A DNA stretch of 64,000 bases from Annona cherimola (GCA_030490835.1 CM059975.1:33202133-33266132), one strand, 5' to 3'; positions 1 through 11,598 are shown, counted from the stretch's first letter. The notes: a model not told the origin generated them from the sequence alone. Made by a program: numbers and translations.

Positions 1-462
1 AGGGCCCACATGTATTGATGTCCCTTATCCACTTTAACGGTTCATATCTTTACTTAGTGGGTTAGATCTAGTAGTTTTCATCCACCATTTGAAACGTTGC
101 AAATCTACCTCCTTCCTTAGTCAAATTTATTTTGACCATTAAAACCTCATAAAATACTAATTATTTGTTTAATCCAAATTGTCCATCATGTCGACTTTGT
201 TTCAATTGTCTTGAGAAAAAACTCTTTACTTCGTCTAGAATGCAAATTGCTCCTGATCTGCCGTATGGATTATTAGCCATTAATTCTGAAGCAGACTTAA
301 AGCATTAGAGACCCATTTTCCATATAGATCCTACACAAAATTGGGCTTGCAAACATATGGGTCAAACATTCAAATATAAATCCATGAAGGACCTTAGATG
401 GGTGGGCCAAATGGTAATGAGCATGTTTAAAAATCTAATTTTCCCATTTAAGTGGGGTGTCA
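1..462 (-). repeat. 3' LTR of the Tat element, truncated by the window edge
   Basis: It aligns base by base, with scattered differences, to 28,854-29,315. It ends on the plus strand in GGGGTGTCA, so on the minus strand it begins TGACACCCC with the expected TG. The polypurine tract lies immediately inside it. About 1.7 kb of this LTR is outside the window. Confidence 0.9.
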
Positions 463-482
463 ACAGTTGCTCCCCCCCTTCT
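463..482 (-). other. Polypurine tract of the Tat element
   Basis: Read on the minus strand, a run of purines with seven G residues lies directly before the TGACACC start of the 3' LTR. This is where plus-strand DNA synthesis is primed in LTR retroelements. Its position fixes the element orientation as minus. Confidence 0.75.
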
Positions 483-514
483 TCAATGATAATGAACATT
501 ATCATTGAAGAAGG
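477..514. repeat. Perfect inverted repeat, 18-bp arms, 2-base loop
   Basis: CCTTCTTCAATGATAATG at 477-494 is followed by AA and then by its exact reverse complement at 497-514. It overlaps the inner edge of the polypurine tract. Transcribed RNA of either strand could fold as a stable stem. Its role is unknown. Confidence 0.9.
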
Positions 515-1019
515 TATATTTGACACCTAAAATTTTCTTTCTTTTATGCAGCTTAGTATAATTTTTTTAACTTTTATAATTTACTCTACTCTCATATATT
601 TTATCCTATTTAGAATACCTTTAACAATTTTTCCATAGGAAATTTTCTTGTAATCCTTTAATATTATGAATTTTCATAATTCTCTCTTCTTTTTATAGAA
701 TTATTATTATTATCATTATCTTAATATTTTTTAGAATTATTATTATTATTATTATCATTATCTTAATATTTTTTAACTCTTTTAGTCATGTGAATAGCAA
801 AGTTGTAAAATTCTCAAGGTTGTCAATTGAAGTAATTATTTTGAAAAAAGGGGTTTCATTAATTTATATTTGCGATAATTTTTCATGAAGTATCTAAAAT
901 TACATAGCACATGTGTATGTGATTCATCAACTGATAGATGTTTAGATGCATGAAACTTTATCAACCCATCCAAGTGAGTTAACTGTAGTATCAAAATATA
1001 ATAGTGGTGTATTGTAATT

Positions 1020-1240
1020 TACTCTCCTTAGCATATTTCAGGATATCTGGAGATTTTTTTTTAAAATATATATTTTTTCTTTAAAATTCCTCTTACCATA
1101 TTTTGGGGTAATTGGGTATTTTTATTTTTCTCTTTTTTTCTTTTCTTCCCCTCACCATATTTTAGGGTATCTGGGGATGTTTTTTCTTTCTTTTTTTTCT
1201 TCCCCTCACCATATTTCAAGGTATCTGGGGTTTTTCTTTT
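1020..1240. repeat. About four degenerate tandem units, near 55-65 bp each
   Basis: A core of the form CACCATATTTCAGGGTATCTGGGG recurs near 1,030, 1,096, 1,150 and 1,207, separated by T-rich runs. The rest of 515-1,740 is AT-rich with ATT microsatellites and no coding potential. It belongs to the non-coding tail of the Tat element. Confidence 0.7.
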
Positions 1241-1740
1241 TTTCTTTTAGATAAATTATATATATATATTATCATTATTATTATTTTTTGAAAACAATTC
1301 ACCACAATTCATAGTGATATTAGCAGTTATCTCCTTGGATGAGAAAATATTGCATTATCTTCGTATCCACCAATTTCCATTAATCTGCATGTGAGATCTC
1401 TCTCTTCTTTTTTTTTTTTTGTGCTACTGAATTTACATATGTCATGAAAAATTTTCATGAATATAACTGATTACTTATTTATTTATTTATTTATTATTAT
1501 TATTATTATTATCATCATCATATTTTTTTACCGAAAAGATTTGTTGCTATGCGGGCATGGTTTATGCTATCACATTATAAATTTAAAATTCTTAGGTTTT
1601 ACCTAAAAAATTTTTGAACGTAAAATAAGATAGAATTACTCATCTCTTAGTGGTAGCTTGCTCTTGCCCAATTATAAATCTCATTTCCTTGTGATCTAGA
1701 GCACAAGATTATAATCCTCATTTGATTGGCTTAGGTGGAC

Positions 1741-2830
1741 GGTCCCGATGAGTAGATGAAGAATATTGCTGGCATTATCTCGTGCGTCTACGGAGCACCG
1801 TATGAGGAGCATTCTAGATGTTAGGGTATTGGATTTTTCCTCTCATTTTCTAGGGTTTTTCTTTTTGCACTGTCGTTGTTCACGATTCCTCCTTTCCTCC
1901 CGTCGGGATGTCGTTCTTCCCGCATCTTCTTTTACCGATCCGCTATTGGCAAACCTCATGTCCTATTGCCCCTTTTCCCTTTGTCGTCGTTAGGATTTTA
2001 TACCCTTTTTTTGCCTCATTAGGGTTGGGTTTCTTTCCTCCATCGTGGGCAGATCGTCTACAGAAATCAGTGAAAGATTGATAGAATGGTCGACAGCAGG
2101 GCTATTGGAGGTGTTCATGAGCTACTGGCTAGGGAGAAGATGGATGAGGGTTGGACGATGTTGGAGCATTGGACGACTAGAGAAGAGATTAGCTACGCTG
2201 GAGTGCTGGATGGTCGAAGAGGAGACGACGGTAGCTGCTAGCTGGCACTAGAATGCTGGATGGATGGAGAGGAGGCTATGCTGTAGGGCTGACGGCCGGA
2301 TCGAATAAGAAGATGTTGTGGAAGGGAAACGGCCTGGGGCCAGTAGGCCGATCAAATCGGCGGAGTAAGAGCTCAAGGTCGAGTGACTGAGGAAGGTTGG
2401 AAGGTTCGGAAAGAAAATGTCGGCAACTGGAGGGCTGGTCGACCAGGAAGAAGATGACAGCAACTGTCAGCGTTGTAACTATTAGAATCGAGGCTCTGCT
2501 TAAGGTGCTGACGCGTCCCGCGGGTGTAGGAGAAACACGCTTTACAAATTTGTCAGAGCTGCCCAGGATCGTGTCATTCATGCGAAGGGACCTCTCCAGA
2601 TCATTGTCGTCGTTGTTGCTGCCGGTTGGCGCGAAGATGGACGGTCGGAAAGAGGGTGATGCTAGAGCTGTCACTTGCCGACGCAACGATAGCTGAGTTT
2701 TTTTTTATTTATTTTTTTATGTTTTTCTTTCCTAAAGTCTTCTTCTTTTTGTTGAGATCTTGCGGTGTTGTTGCCGATTATTGGTGTGGTGGGTTGCTGC
2801 GTCGAGTTTTTCTATAGCTGCATTCGTCGT
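1741..2830. other. GC-richer island in the Tat tail, possible antisense promoter or captured sequence
   Basis: This stretch is clearly richer in G and C than its surroundings and contains several overlapping short open frames. The longest is on the minus strand (2,276-2,686, 136 codons), starts with a serine- and proline-rich stretch, and matches nothing I recognise. On the plus strand it contains pyrimidine-rich ATTAGGG-type sequence common in plant 5' leaders, upstream of the antisense gene that starts coding at 6,530. It could be the leader or promoter of that gene, or host sequence picked up by the element. I cannot decide between these. Confidence 0.35.
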
Positions 2831-4223
2831 GGGCTAGTGAAATCACTCCTCTTATTTTCCTTTATTTCTTGGTTTCATCATTTTTTTGAATAATTTGCTA
2901 TTAGATCCGAATACTCTGCGTACATATAGTTCAAATGTTAGCAGATTTGGTTATCATCGGCAGATCTATTAGATTTCTTTCTCTTTTTGCTTTTGCTGGT
3001 GTGGTGTCCCCTTTCTTTTCATATTATATATATATATATTTTTTGTTTCATAAGTTATTAATTTTCTTGTTATCATAAGCTGCAATTTACTCTTCATTTA
3101 TAGTTAATGTAGTCGTTGTTTTTGAATCCCTATTAAAGATAACTTCTTTAGCTCCATTGATTATGTATGTCAAAATGGTTTGATTTATTAGTTTGTGAAT
3201 ATATCTGTCTCTAGATAGAGTATGACTTGCTGGGTATTTAGCTAGGTTTGATGATGAATAAAGTTAACCGATGCATATATGTTTTGACAGTTTTGTGTAG
3301 AATGTGTAATTTCTTATGTGTTGGTCATTATGAACATTTTAAGGCTAGATTCATGCTATGTATTATTGTAGATGATGTAAAGATGGAATAGATGAACTCA
3401 TGTGCTGTGTTAAAGCATGTCAATTTGCCATGGGTCTTGTCATGAGACAGATCTAGCTATTATTATTATCATTCTATTTCATATTTGCAACATAATTTAA
3501 CTTGGAGTGAAGCTTGAACCTTGGTGGGACATTATGTTTAGAATCTTATGATGTGTTTTTTGCAGATTCGTCGATTGATAACTCATGGATTAGTCTAAGT
3601 TTGATTTTGATAAGCCAAGCAACAATCGAAAGTTTAGTTTTAAATGAACCATGACTCTAATAATGGTTAATCACCTAATTTGTGTTTAGGCAACCTAACC
3701 CTTGACACTTTACTTTCTTCCTTCTCTCTCTCTCTCATCTCTTTTCTTCTTTACCTTGGTATTAAGTTAATTCTATTTTTTCTTTGCATGACCCTTTTAC
3801 TACAGTGAATGTATTGAATGTATTTCCTTTAAGACAAGTAGTACATTTTCATATTTGCTTCAAGGGGTATTTTTCCTATGTGACTACTTATATCTTGAAG
3901 AAATCATTTAAGATCTCCTTAGCTATCACCTAATTGGTGCCCAGATTCTCTATTTATCCTTTGGTGTTTCCAATTTATGGTGATTATATTCCTTGATTTT
4001 TTTTAAGAATTAAGGTTGTCCAAGACTTTCCAAGTATGATTAGTCTTTCCCGTCTTCTTTGGATTTCTTAACCATATGTAATTGGTTGTTATTTATAAAA
4101 ATTTTGTATTATAATTATCTATCTTAATTACTTAACTGATTATGTTTTTCCAATTCTCTTTTTTTAGCTCTGCAATGTCAACCCATCTGACCAAACAATC
4201 TGTTAATTTTTTTCCATCTATTT
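2831..4223. other. AT-rich non-coding stretch of the Tat element
   Basis: No open frame of note, no clear repeat and no RNA gene is visible here. If the antisense gene has a promoter near 2 kb, this stretch would be part of a long 5' intron or leader. Confidence 0.4.
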
Positions 4224-4447
4224 GGGCTTTCATTTTTGAAAACTTATGTCTAATAATCTAGAATTCTTTTTCTGGATGAGTAATGATTGTAGAGAATGGT
4301 CCTTTCTTTACTGTACTGATGGGACATGTCCTCTTTAGGCTTTCAATTTTGAAAACTTTGTTTAATAATCTAGAACTCTGCCTTTCCTGGATGAGTAATG
4401 ATTGTAAAGAATGGTCCTTTCTGTATTGTACTGATGGGACATGTCCT
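4224..4447. repeat. Tandem duplication of about 110 bp
   Basis: The segment at 4,224-4,332 is repeated at 4,337-4,447 with few changes. Both copies contain TCTGGATGAGTAATGATTGT or a near match and end in GATGGGACATGTCCT. Confidence 0.85.
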
Positions 4448-4693
4448 ATGGTCTAGGTAGGGTATGGTATATTGACCTTTATAATGAATGGAGGCAAGCA
4501 ATGCTATGGAATAATGATGAATTAATTTGACTGGGCATAGATTGCTCTCTTTTTATGTAAGCGTGTCATGAAATAGTGTTACCTGACATCAGTACTAATG
4601 ATTACTGATCATAGTACTCTTATAATGATTTTTTTATAATCATGAAAGTCATTTATTATTATTATTACTATTTTGATCTATGTAGCAATAACT

Positions 4694-6278
4694 TAGGGGT
4701 GCAAGTCGGTCCGGGTACCCCCGGGTAGGGGTGGAACCTACCCTTACCCATTTTTTAAAAATGTCTACCCTACCCTATTTTAGACCGGGTCGGTCTGGAG
4801 CCTACCCTACCCAATTTTTTCAGGTGCGGGTCGGTTCCGGTTCGGTTCCAAATCGGTTCCTAAAAACATCATAATTATGTTAACTCATATATATGTCACA
4901 AGTAATAGACAGTGATAAATTGCAGTGAGGTAACAGACAACATAGAAACAGTTTCATCATCAAAAGACACATCATAAAAACAGGATTGGCACTGGCAACA
5001 GATATATCAATCAAATCTAATGAACTGCTTTAGAAAAATAGATAAGCAAGCGATCACATGATTTAGAAGCTTTTTACAGGATTGCAGATAAGAATATACG
5101 TAGTTTCTTCTTACAGAATTCTAACTCCAGAAATGGATACCTATGAATTCTAACACCCAACCATTCCTCCCTCGTTTCACTCTATTAATTTCCATCTGCA
5201 AATTCAAAGGAAGGATTCTCCACCCACCCATCACAGTTGTGGCTTGGGTTCGGTAAAGGTAACTGAAAGCCATCATATAGAATTCAACTGTTTGAACGAA
5301 CTCAACCTAACATAAATTCCCATTTCACGCATTGGGGGAAAAAAACTCCCGTGGCAGCCCATTTCTGGATTAGATCATGCAGCCCATCGGGGGAAGAAAC
5401 CGTGTAGTTTAGGAACATAATAGAGTCAGACCAGTAAATAGAAGGACGACGGACGGACGCAATGGCAGGGAGGAAAAAGGAAAGACGACGAACGATCGGT
5501 TTTAAATGGGAAACAGGATCCAATCTACCTCTCTCTAAAACTTGAAAATGCAACGATCGCCAAATAAACGGGAATTGCTAATTACACCAGAAGCCCAAAC
5601 TGAGCATACTGTCAGACCTCGATGTGGCATGCGAGGAGGAAGAAGATGTGCCAGCGAGAGAGAGAGAGGCACTAACGCGAACCGTGAAGGGCATCTGTGC
5701 CGGCAGGGAGGGAGAGAGAGGGAAAGGGAGAGAATGAGAGAGGGAGAGAGAGGATTGTTACTGTGTAGGGGAGGCTACCTCTGCCGGCGCCACTGCCGAT
5801 CTTCCATCGCCACAACCGACCTTCTGCCGCTCGCCACAGATGCTGCGTTGCCGATCTTCTGCTGTCTGCTGCTGCTGAGGAGAAACAGGATGGCTGCCGC
5901 CCGCCGCTGCCGATGAGAAATAGGATGGCCGCCGCTCGCCGCTGCCGATGAGAAACAGGATGGCCGCCGCTGCCGATGAGAAATAGGATGGCTGCCGCCC
6001 GCGAGGAGAAACAGGATCGGGATGTCGGATGGGGAAGAAATTAGGGATTTAGGTTAGGTATTATAAATATATAAAATATATAATATATAATATATAATAT
6101 GAAATCCGGGTCGGTTCCGGGTACCCAGAACCGGAACCGACCCCTACCCGAAATTGACCGGGTATTTTACCCAAGGAACCGAACCGACCCTACGGGTAGG
6201 TTCTGTGGAACCGAACCTACCCGATTTAGGGTACCCAGCGGGTCGACCCGCGGGTACCCTACCCAAGTTGCACCCCTA
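4694..6278. mobile_element. Non-autonomous hAT-like DNA transposon, copy 1
   Basis: The element begins TAGGGGTGCAA and ends TTGCACCCCTA. It is flanked by the exact 8-bp duplication CAATAACT (4,686-4,693 and 6,279-6,286). Eight-base target duplications and TA-GGGTGCAA type ends are hAT features. Both ends carry many subterminal GGGTACC and GGTTCCGG motifs in opposite orientations. No transposase frame is visible. A GA-rich tract (about 5,657-5,755) and a GC-rich minisatellite lie in the right half. It sits inside the Tat element. Copy 2 at 42,181 shares the ends and GA tract but has a different interior. Confidence 0.9.
5879..6018. repeat. GC-rich minisatellite inside hAT-like copy 1
   Basis: Four to five units of 28-36 bp each start with GAGAAACAGGATGG or GAGAAATAGGATGG followed by CCGCCGCTGCCGAT. 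Unit length changes by loss of a CGCTCGC block. Confidence 0.85.
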
Positions 6279-6731
6279 CAATAACTTATACACATCCCTT
6301 GACTTATGATGGGCTGACTTTGACATGACTAGACTTGTCTGATTTCTTTTGGCCCCACTGCTCAACTATGGTTGTCTTAGTAGATATTTTCTATTTATAC
6401 CTCATTCCTTTGTCTCCTTCTTCACTGTCATCTATCCCCACGTGTTTTACTCTTCCTTTGTTGCTCTTTTTGTCTTTCTTTCTGCCGTCTGCTTTCTTTT
6501 CTGTTTCTAAGTCTTTTCTTTTGGGAAAAATGAATGGTATTCATCCCCTTCTGTCTGGTTCTTCCTCATCTAGTGGGAACAATCCTAGTTCGGGTGTCCC
6601 CTTTGCTGGTCAAAGGTTGTCTAGGTGGGTGGCTACCTTGTCAGCCATTGAAAGGGCTGAGTTGGCCTCTTTTCATATGGGAGAATGCTTGGAACTGTCT
6701 AGGGTGGTATTCAATTATCCTTTCTTAAAAA

Positions 6732-8355
6732 TGTTGGAATTCAAAGAAAATTACCCACAATCCATGTTTTGATGATTAACAACTTAATTTGAGAAATAAT
6801 TAAGTACTATTGAGGTTGCTAAGTGTTTCAAAGTTTTAAAAATTCAAGATTCAAAAGATAGCAGGTCAAGTCGCAATCCCAAGTCGACTCAGCCATTGAA
6901 TGAGGTCAAGTCAATTCCCAAGTCGACTCCAGGATCAACTTAAAGTGTATTAAATACGTGAAAGCTGAAATTTAGACTCGGAGACAGGTGAAGTCGCAGT
7001 CGAAGTCGACTCCGCTTGCGACTTAGGTGAAGTCGCAGACCCAAGTTGACTCCATGTGCGACTTGGGTATAGCCTTGCTAAAAACTTCGAGTTCTCAGAG
7101 TCAAGTCGCTTTCCAAGTCGACTATAGCCTGCGACTTAAGTGAAGTAGCATCTCATGTCGACCCAAGCATGCGACTTGGGTAAAGTCGAAGTCTAAGTCG
7201 ACCCAAGCGTGCGACTCAAGCATGTGGCTACCCCTCAATGATCCGAAAATATTATATTGAAGTTTAGACAACAAGATTAAGAAGAACAATCATCATGAAT
7301 CAAAGTCATAATGAAAAACTTCTCAAGAGAAGAGTATATTGCTTAATTTTTAAGCAAAACAATGTATACCAAGGACATTTAATGAAGAACAAGAAAAGAA
7401 AAGAAAATACACAATATTAAGATCACTTGCAAGACCTCAAAGTTCCAAGATAATCAAATGACCAGTGAAGTCGCATCCGAAGTCGACTCCACCTGCGACT
7501 TGGGTCAAGTTCGAGAACAAGTCAACCTGAAGCTGGAACTTGGAAGTGGAAGCCGAAGACCAAAGTTGCACCCAAAGTCGACCCGAAGTTGACTCCAGTC
7601 TGCGACTTGGGTGAAGTCGCACTCGAAGTTGACTCTACCATGCCAAGTCGATTCCAAATGCGACTTGATTCGCAATGGTTGAAAAATTCGAACGTTGGCG
7701 TATTTAATATGCGCCACCTGCCACCAAACATTCGAATTTACTTTCCATTATTTAAGGAGCTTCAAGGGAACATGAATGTGGTGAGAGAAACATTGATTGA
7801 GCTCACTTTCCACTCTCTCTTGCATTTAAGTTGGTCTACAAGAAGATTAAAGAAGAACTGTGTTTTAAATCTATTGAAAGTTGCATTGCTATATTTACTA
7901 CCGCCTCTATAAGTTCTTCTAAGTGCCGAAAACTGCTTACACGAATCTGTAAAGTGTAGATATTTCTTTCGTTGATTATTTGTTTCTCCCACTTAGTTTG
8001 ATATTGAAAATCAAAACCAAGTGAAGGCAAAGTAATGTTGTGACTAGAGGGATACTAGTCACCTACTTGTGCTGAATTTTTAAAAGCCCCGTAAAGCTGA
8101 AATCTAGAAGAGAACTGTTGCTCTAGTTGTATTGAAATACAATAGTAGAACCCAAGACACAACGGGTGTGTGCTTGGAAGAGTGAAGTGACTTGATTGTT
8201 TGTATTTTACTAATGTATTTCTCTTTATCTTTCTGGTTGTTTCACTGAGGGGATTAATTCCAAAAAAGGAGAAAATTTCTGTTTAAGCAAAGAATTTTAA
8301 AATACCCAATTCACCATTTCCCTCTCTGATAATTACCATAAACTCAGGACCAACA
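6732..8355 (+). mobile_element. Solo LTR of the SIRE-like copia family
   Basis: It starts TGTTGGAATTC and ends CCAACA. Start, GATGATTAAC motif, AAGTCGAC-rich centre and end all match the reverse complement of the LTRs at 13,308 and 20,412. No internal region is present. Flanks AAAAA (6,727-6,731) and AGAAA (8,356-8,360) fit a 5-bp duplication with one change. Solo LTRs arise by recombination between the two LTRs of a full element. It lies inside exon 1 of the antisense gene. Confidence 0.88.
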
Positions 8356-9379
8356 AGAAACTGCAGCTCGGTTTTGGATTCCTTCATTAGGGGTATTTAG
8401 ATTTGGAAGTGTAGAGTTATCTCCTTCTTTAGAGGAAGTTTCCAAGCTTACTTGGCTGCCACTTTTTAGGGATGTTTCAGTTTTGATCCCTAAGCCTGTG
8501 GGTGAGAATTTGTTTATTTATTTGTTCAATGGAAATCCTAGGCAATATGATTTGGCTGCCCCCTAATGAGTCCCCTTTTATTTCTTTAAATATGTTTTAT
8601 GAGGATTTCTCTGTTCGTAGAGAGCATCCTGATACTCCTAGGGGTGTTGTATGCAGAAACGCTTTGATTTTAAAAATTCTTGCTGAAAATTTTCTCCCTT
8701 CAGATATTTTTCTAAAATTACAGCTTCTTTCCTTTGTGAATTTGGCCATACTAAGAAAACCTCTTGTTCCTAGCGTTTTGGTTGGAATTCATGAAGGATT
8801 GACCCTATTTCATGAGGGATCTGGTCCTATACAAGGATGCCTATTTATTTCGCAAGTAAGTATTCATATGCTTTTCTGTTGATAAAATATAGCATGTTCC
8901 TAAAATGACCTATGTTATTTAGATATTTACATTTTCTATTAGTAAAGACTTTTATCACTTAAAATGGATCATTTTTTAATAAATATGATAAGCTATATGC
9001 AATGATACACTGCAAGAATAAGTCATATACCAATGAAACACTGTAAGAATCTAAGTCTTTACTTCTCTTGCTATCCTTATTTCTGTACTGGCAACCTTCT
9101 CCTTATGTTTGTCCTTGTATCATCTTCCTTCAGCTCATATAATATATTAGACTTAACACTCCAACGATTAGTAACAAGGCTCCCTTGTGCACTTATCATC
9201 TCTAATTATGCTGCATTTGATACTTTTTGACTTGCTTCTTTTGAAGCATGAATTCTTCTTTGAACTCGGTCATGGTGGAAATGATTTTTTTTACAAAGTG
9301 TAGTAATATTTAGTGTCTTTAATCTGATTATTTAATTTTGGTTAAATATAAGTGCTAGACTTAGATATAACATACCTGA

Positions 9380-9785
9380 AACATTATATACTGCTTTGAA
9401 GTTGCTAAATCTGGAATTTTGCATGTGGCTTTGAGGCTGCTAAATCTGGAATTTTTTATATTGTTTTGTGGCTGCTAACTTTGAAAATTTACATGCTGTT
9501 TTGAGGTTGTCTAATCTGAAAATTTGCATACTGCTTTAAGGATGTCAAATCTGAAAAGCAAGGTCTTTGTTTACTGATTCCTTTTATCATGACTTGCTAA
9601 GTTCTTCTTATTGGAATCCCAATTGTTTTGATCTCCCTTAAATTTGGCATGCTGGTTTGAAGTTGTTGATTCTAGAATTTTGCATGTTACCTTTGAGGTT
9701 GTGAAATCTGAAGTTTTGCATACTACTTTGAAGTTGTTAACTCTGAAATTCTGCATGTTGTTTTAAGATTGCTAAACCTAAAAAT
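9380..9785. repeat. Intronic degenerate tandem repeat, about 42-bp unit
   Basis: Units of the form TTTGAAGTTGCTAAATCTG followed by AATTTTGCATACTGC recur about eight to ten times, with a non-repeat spacer near 9,557-9,640. The array lies wholly within the intron of the antisense gene. Confidence 0.75.
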
Positions 9786-10570
9786 AAAGTCTTTTGATTT
9801 GTTTGTTGATTTATCTATGTTTTCCTAAGAATAACATGAACTTAGATGCTAAACTACTCATCATATCTTATTTTTTTGAGTATATTGCTGAAACTCCTTT
9901 TTTATTGCAGGTCTGGGTAACGGAACATTTGGGATGTATTCCACCTATTCCTGAACATATGATCCATCTTCCTTACCTTATTAGCACCTTACTAAGTCTT
10001 GAGTGGTCTCCTTTGCCTTTAGATTTACTTTCTCATTTATCTAACTTGTCTGAGGAAAGAGTTGTTTGGAGGGCATCTTGGTTATTTGTTGACCCACTTA
10101 TATGTTGTAGGGATTATAAATGTCTTACCTTACTGGGAGTTTCAAGTTATTGTTCTTATAATCCTCAAAGATTTCTTCATCAATTTGGTATTTTTCAATG
10201 TGTACCTATTATGAGTGGAGTTTATACTAAGATTACTGAGTATAGTAGGGCTGCTATTACAGATGGAATACTTAATTGTTGGCATTTTAGTTTGTCTGCT
10301 ATAGAATTTGGACTAACCTTTACTATACTGCCTGAATCTTATTTAAATTTTAGGAACTGGTTAGCTGCAGAGATGGGTCATATAGTTCTTGAAACTCATG
10401 AAGTTCCTCATCATGTTGAAAAAGAAGCTATAGAAATTGGCATGCCTATGATGGTCCCTCCTCACCTAGAAGCACAAATTCAAATTTTGAGAGTGTGGAT
10501 TACCTCATTTACCTCCTCTATTGGACAATTATCAAGTGCCCTCTCGTCTATTCATGAAGTGTTGTCTTAG

Positions 10571-11030
10571 TGTGAAACATCTTTGGAACCAGTTGCATCT
10601 ACTGCCATGCAAGCTCTGCCAACAAGCTAGCTTTGGATTTTTATGTCTTTTCTTTTCATCTCTTTTTTTTGGACAAAGTTAATGACATGAACATTGAATT
10701 TTTTAAGACTTCTCATATTGACTTTATATTTTTTATTTCCTTTAGAAAGCTTTTTAGAGTGCCAGATTCATGTTATAGTTTCCTTTTTTGTATACATGTA
10801 AACTTTTAAGCGTGTTATGTCAACATTTGTCAGAGACATTTACAATGAAAAGTATATTTTTTGGCTATATGATTCTATCCTGCTTTACTGTTTTGGCAGT
10901 TTAACTATACGTTTGTTGATCCTAGATTTGTATATTGTATCCTCTTATAAGCTTAATTCCATATTTCAACAGCTACATAGGAAAAGCTATTAGTTTAGTA
11001 ATTTAGCCGACATGTAGGTGTTGTTTTTTT
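10571..11030. other. Tail of the antisense gene, no further gene seen
   Basis: The sequence after the stop is T-rich with no long frame. It probably includes the 3' untranslated part of the antisense gene. No definite polyadenylation site can be fixed by eye. Confidence 0.4.
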
Positions 11031-11598
11031 TCAGAAGCATCTTCAGATCCAATAATGTCAGAAAGAATGAGCGGAGCGCCATTTCCACCAAAATTTTCAG
11101 TGTCCAAAACCATTCCCATTGTAATCCTAGCAATAGAGCACTTCACAGGAACCCCCAGCATCTTGTAATGTCAAGCAACCGCCACAAACGGATGCCATAC
11201 TTGAAGAACCATTGTTTTCAGCAATTGTACTCTCAACATGTATAGTATAAGAAAATTCCTCCTTTGATGGTAAAAAAAAAATTCAAGCGCTTTCTCCGTA
11301 AGCATTCCATGACCAATTTCCCATCTATTTAGTGCCCCCACACGCCCAAATTCCCCTATACATGATGGAGGAAAGGAATATTGAAGATAAAATCACTTCA
11401 CATCGACTTCATCTACAAGGTTGTTTATCCTTTGTGCCATTTGTCTGTCTCCAAGTGTAACCACAGCAAGGGATTGTGTTTCTCCACGAGTAAAAATCGT
11501 ACTCCCATGTGCTCTTGGAAGTAACCCACACTCCGAATTAATCAAACGCAGGTCCGTAGGACTTCGCCCATAACTTCTTTTCCACTCTCCACAATCTG
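11031..11598 (-). pseudogene. Fragment of organellar polynucleotide phosphorylase (PNPase)
   Basis: Read on the minus strand from about 11,598, this gives [20 protein letters not shown], then [21 protein letters not shown], then pieces like [41 protein letters not shown] and [12 protein letters not shown]. This is the start of the second RNase PH-like domain of plant PNPase, which degrades and processes RNA in chloroplasts and mitochondria. Stops and frameshifts (for example an extra G after the LQDAG block) make it non-coding. About 180 codons run without an obvious intron, suggesting but not proving an mRNA origin. It lies in the sense direction of the Tat element, between integrase and the antisense gene. 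Confidence 0.85.

Larger units (their letters stand above)
6530..10570 (+). pseudogene. Antisense plant-mobile-domain-like gene carried by the Tat element, broken
   Basis: Coding runs from ATG 6,530 to 6,731, resumes at 8,361-8,855, and after an intron (8,856-9,910, GTAAGT to TTGCAG, phase 0) ends with TAG at 10,568-10,570. The protein resembles plant mobile domain proteins: an AARFW block before FRFG...L.PSLEE, then VWVTEHLG, then RVVWRASWLF and NPQRFLHQFG, the usual arginine-glutamine-phenylalanine-glycine signature. Such domains occur in host MAIN/MAIL proteins and in transposon-linked genes; the molecular activity is not established. Two lesions are visible. A solo copia LTR (6,732-8,355) interrupts exon 1. 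Also, a run of five C at 8,559-8,563 shifts the frame so that a TAA follows; four C would restore agreement with the downstream frame. It lies between the 3' LTR and integrase, opposite to pol. Confidence 0.75.

Noticed and set aside
5302..5553. Minus-strand frame of 83 codons in hAT-like copy 1
   Set aside because: No motif is recognisable and no splice signals frame it. It could be captured sequence, but nothing supports a claim.
6335..6529. Upstream extension of the antisense gene with a hydrophobic leader
   Set aside because: The frame starts without an ATG and encodes pyrimidine-rich sequence typical of a leader. The ATG at 6,530 is a better start.
6860..7680. CRISPR-like spacing of short palindromic repeats in the LTR
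   Set aside because: The repeats are degenerate, irregularly spaced, in both orientations and inside a retroelement LTR of a plant genome.
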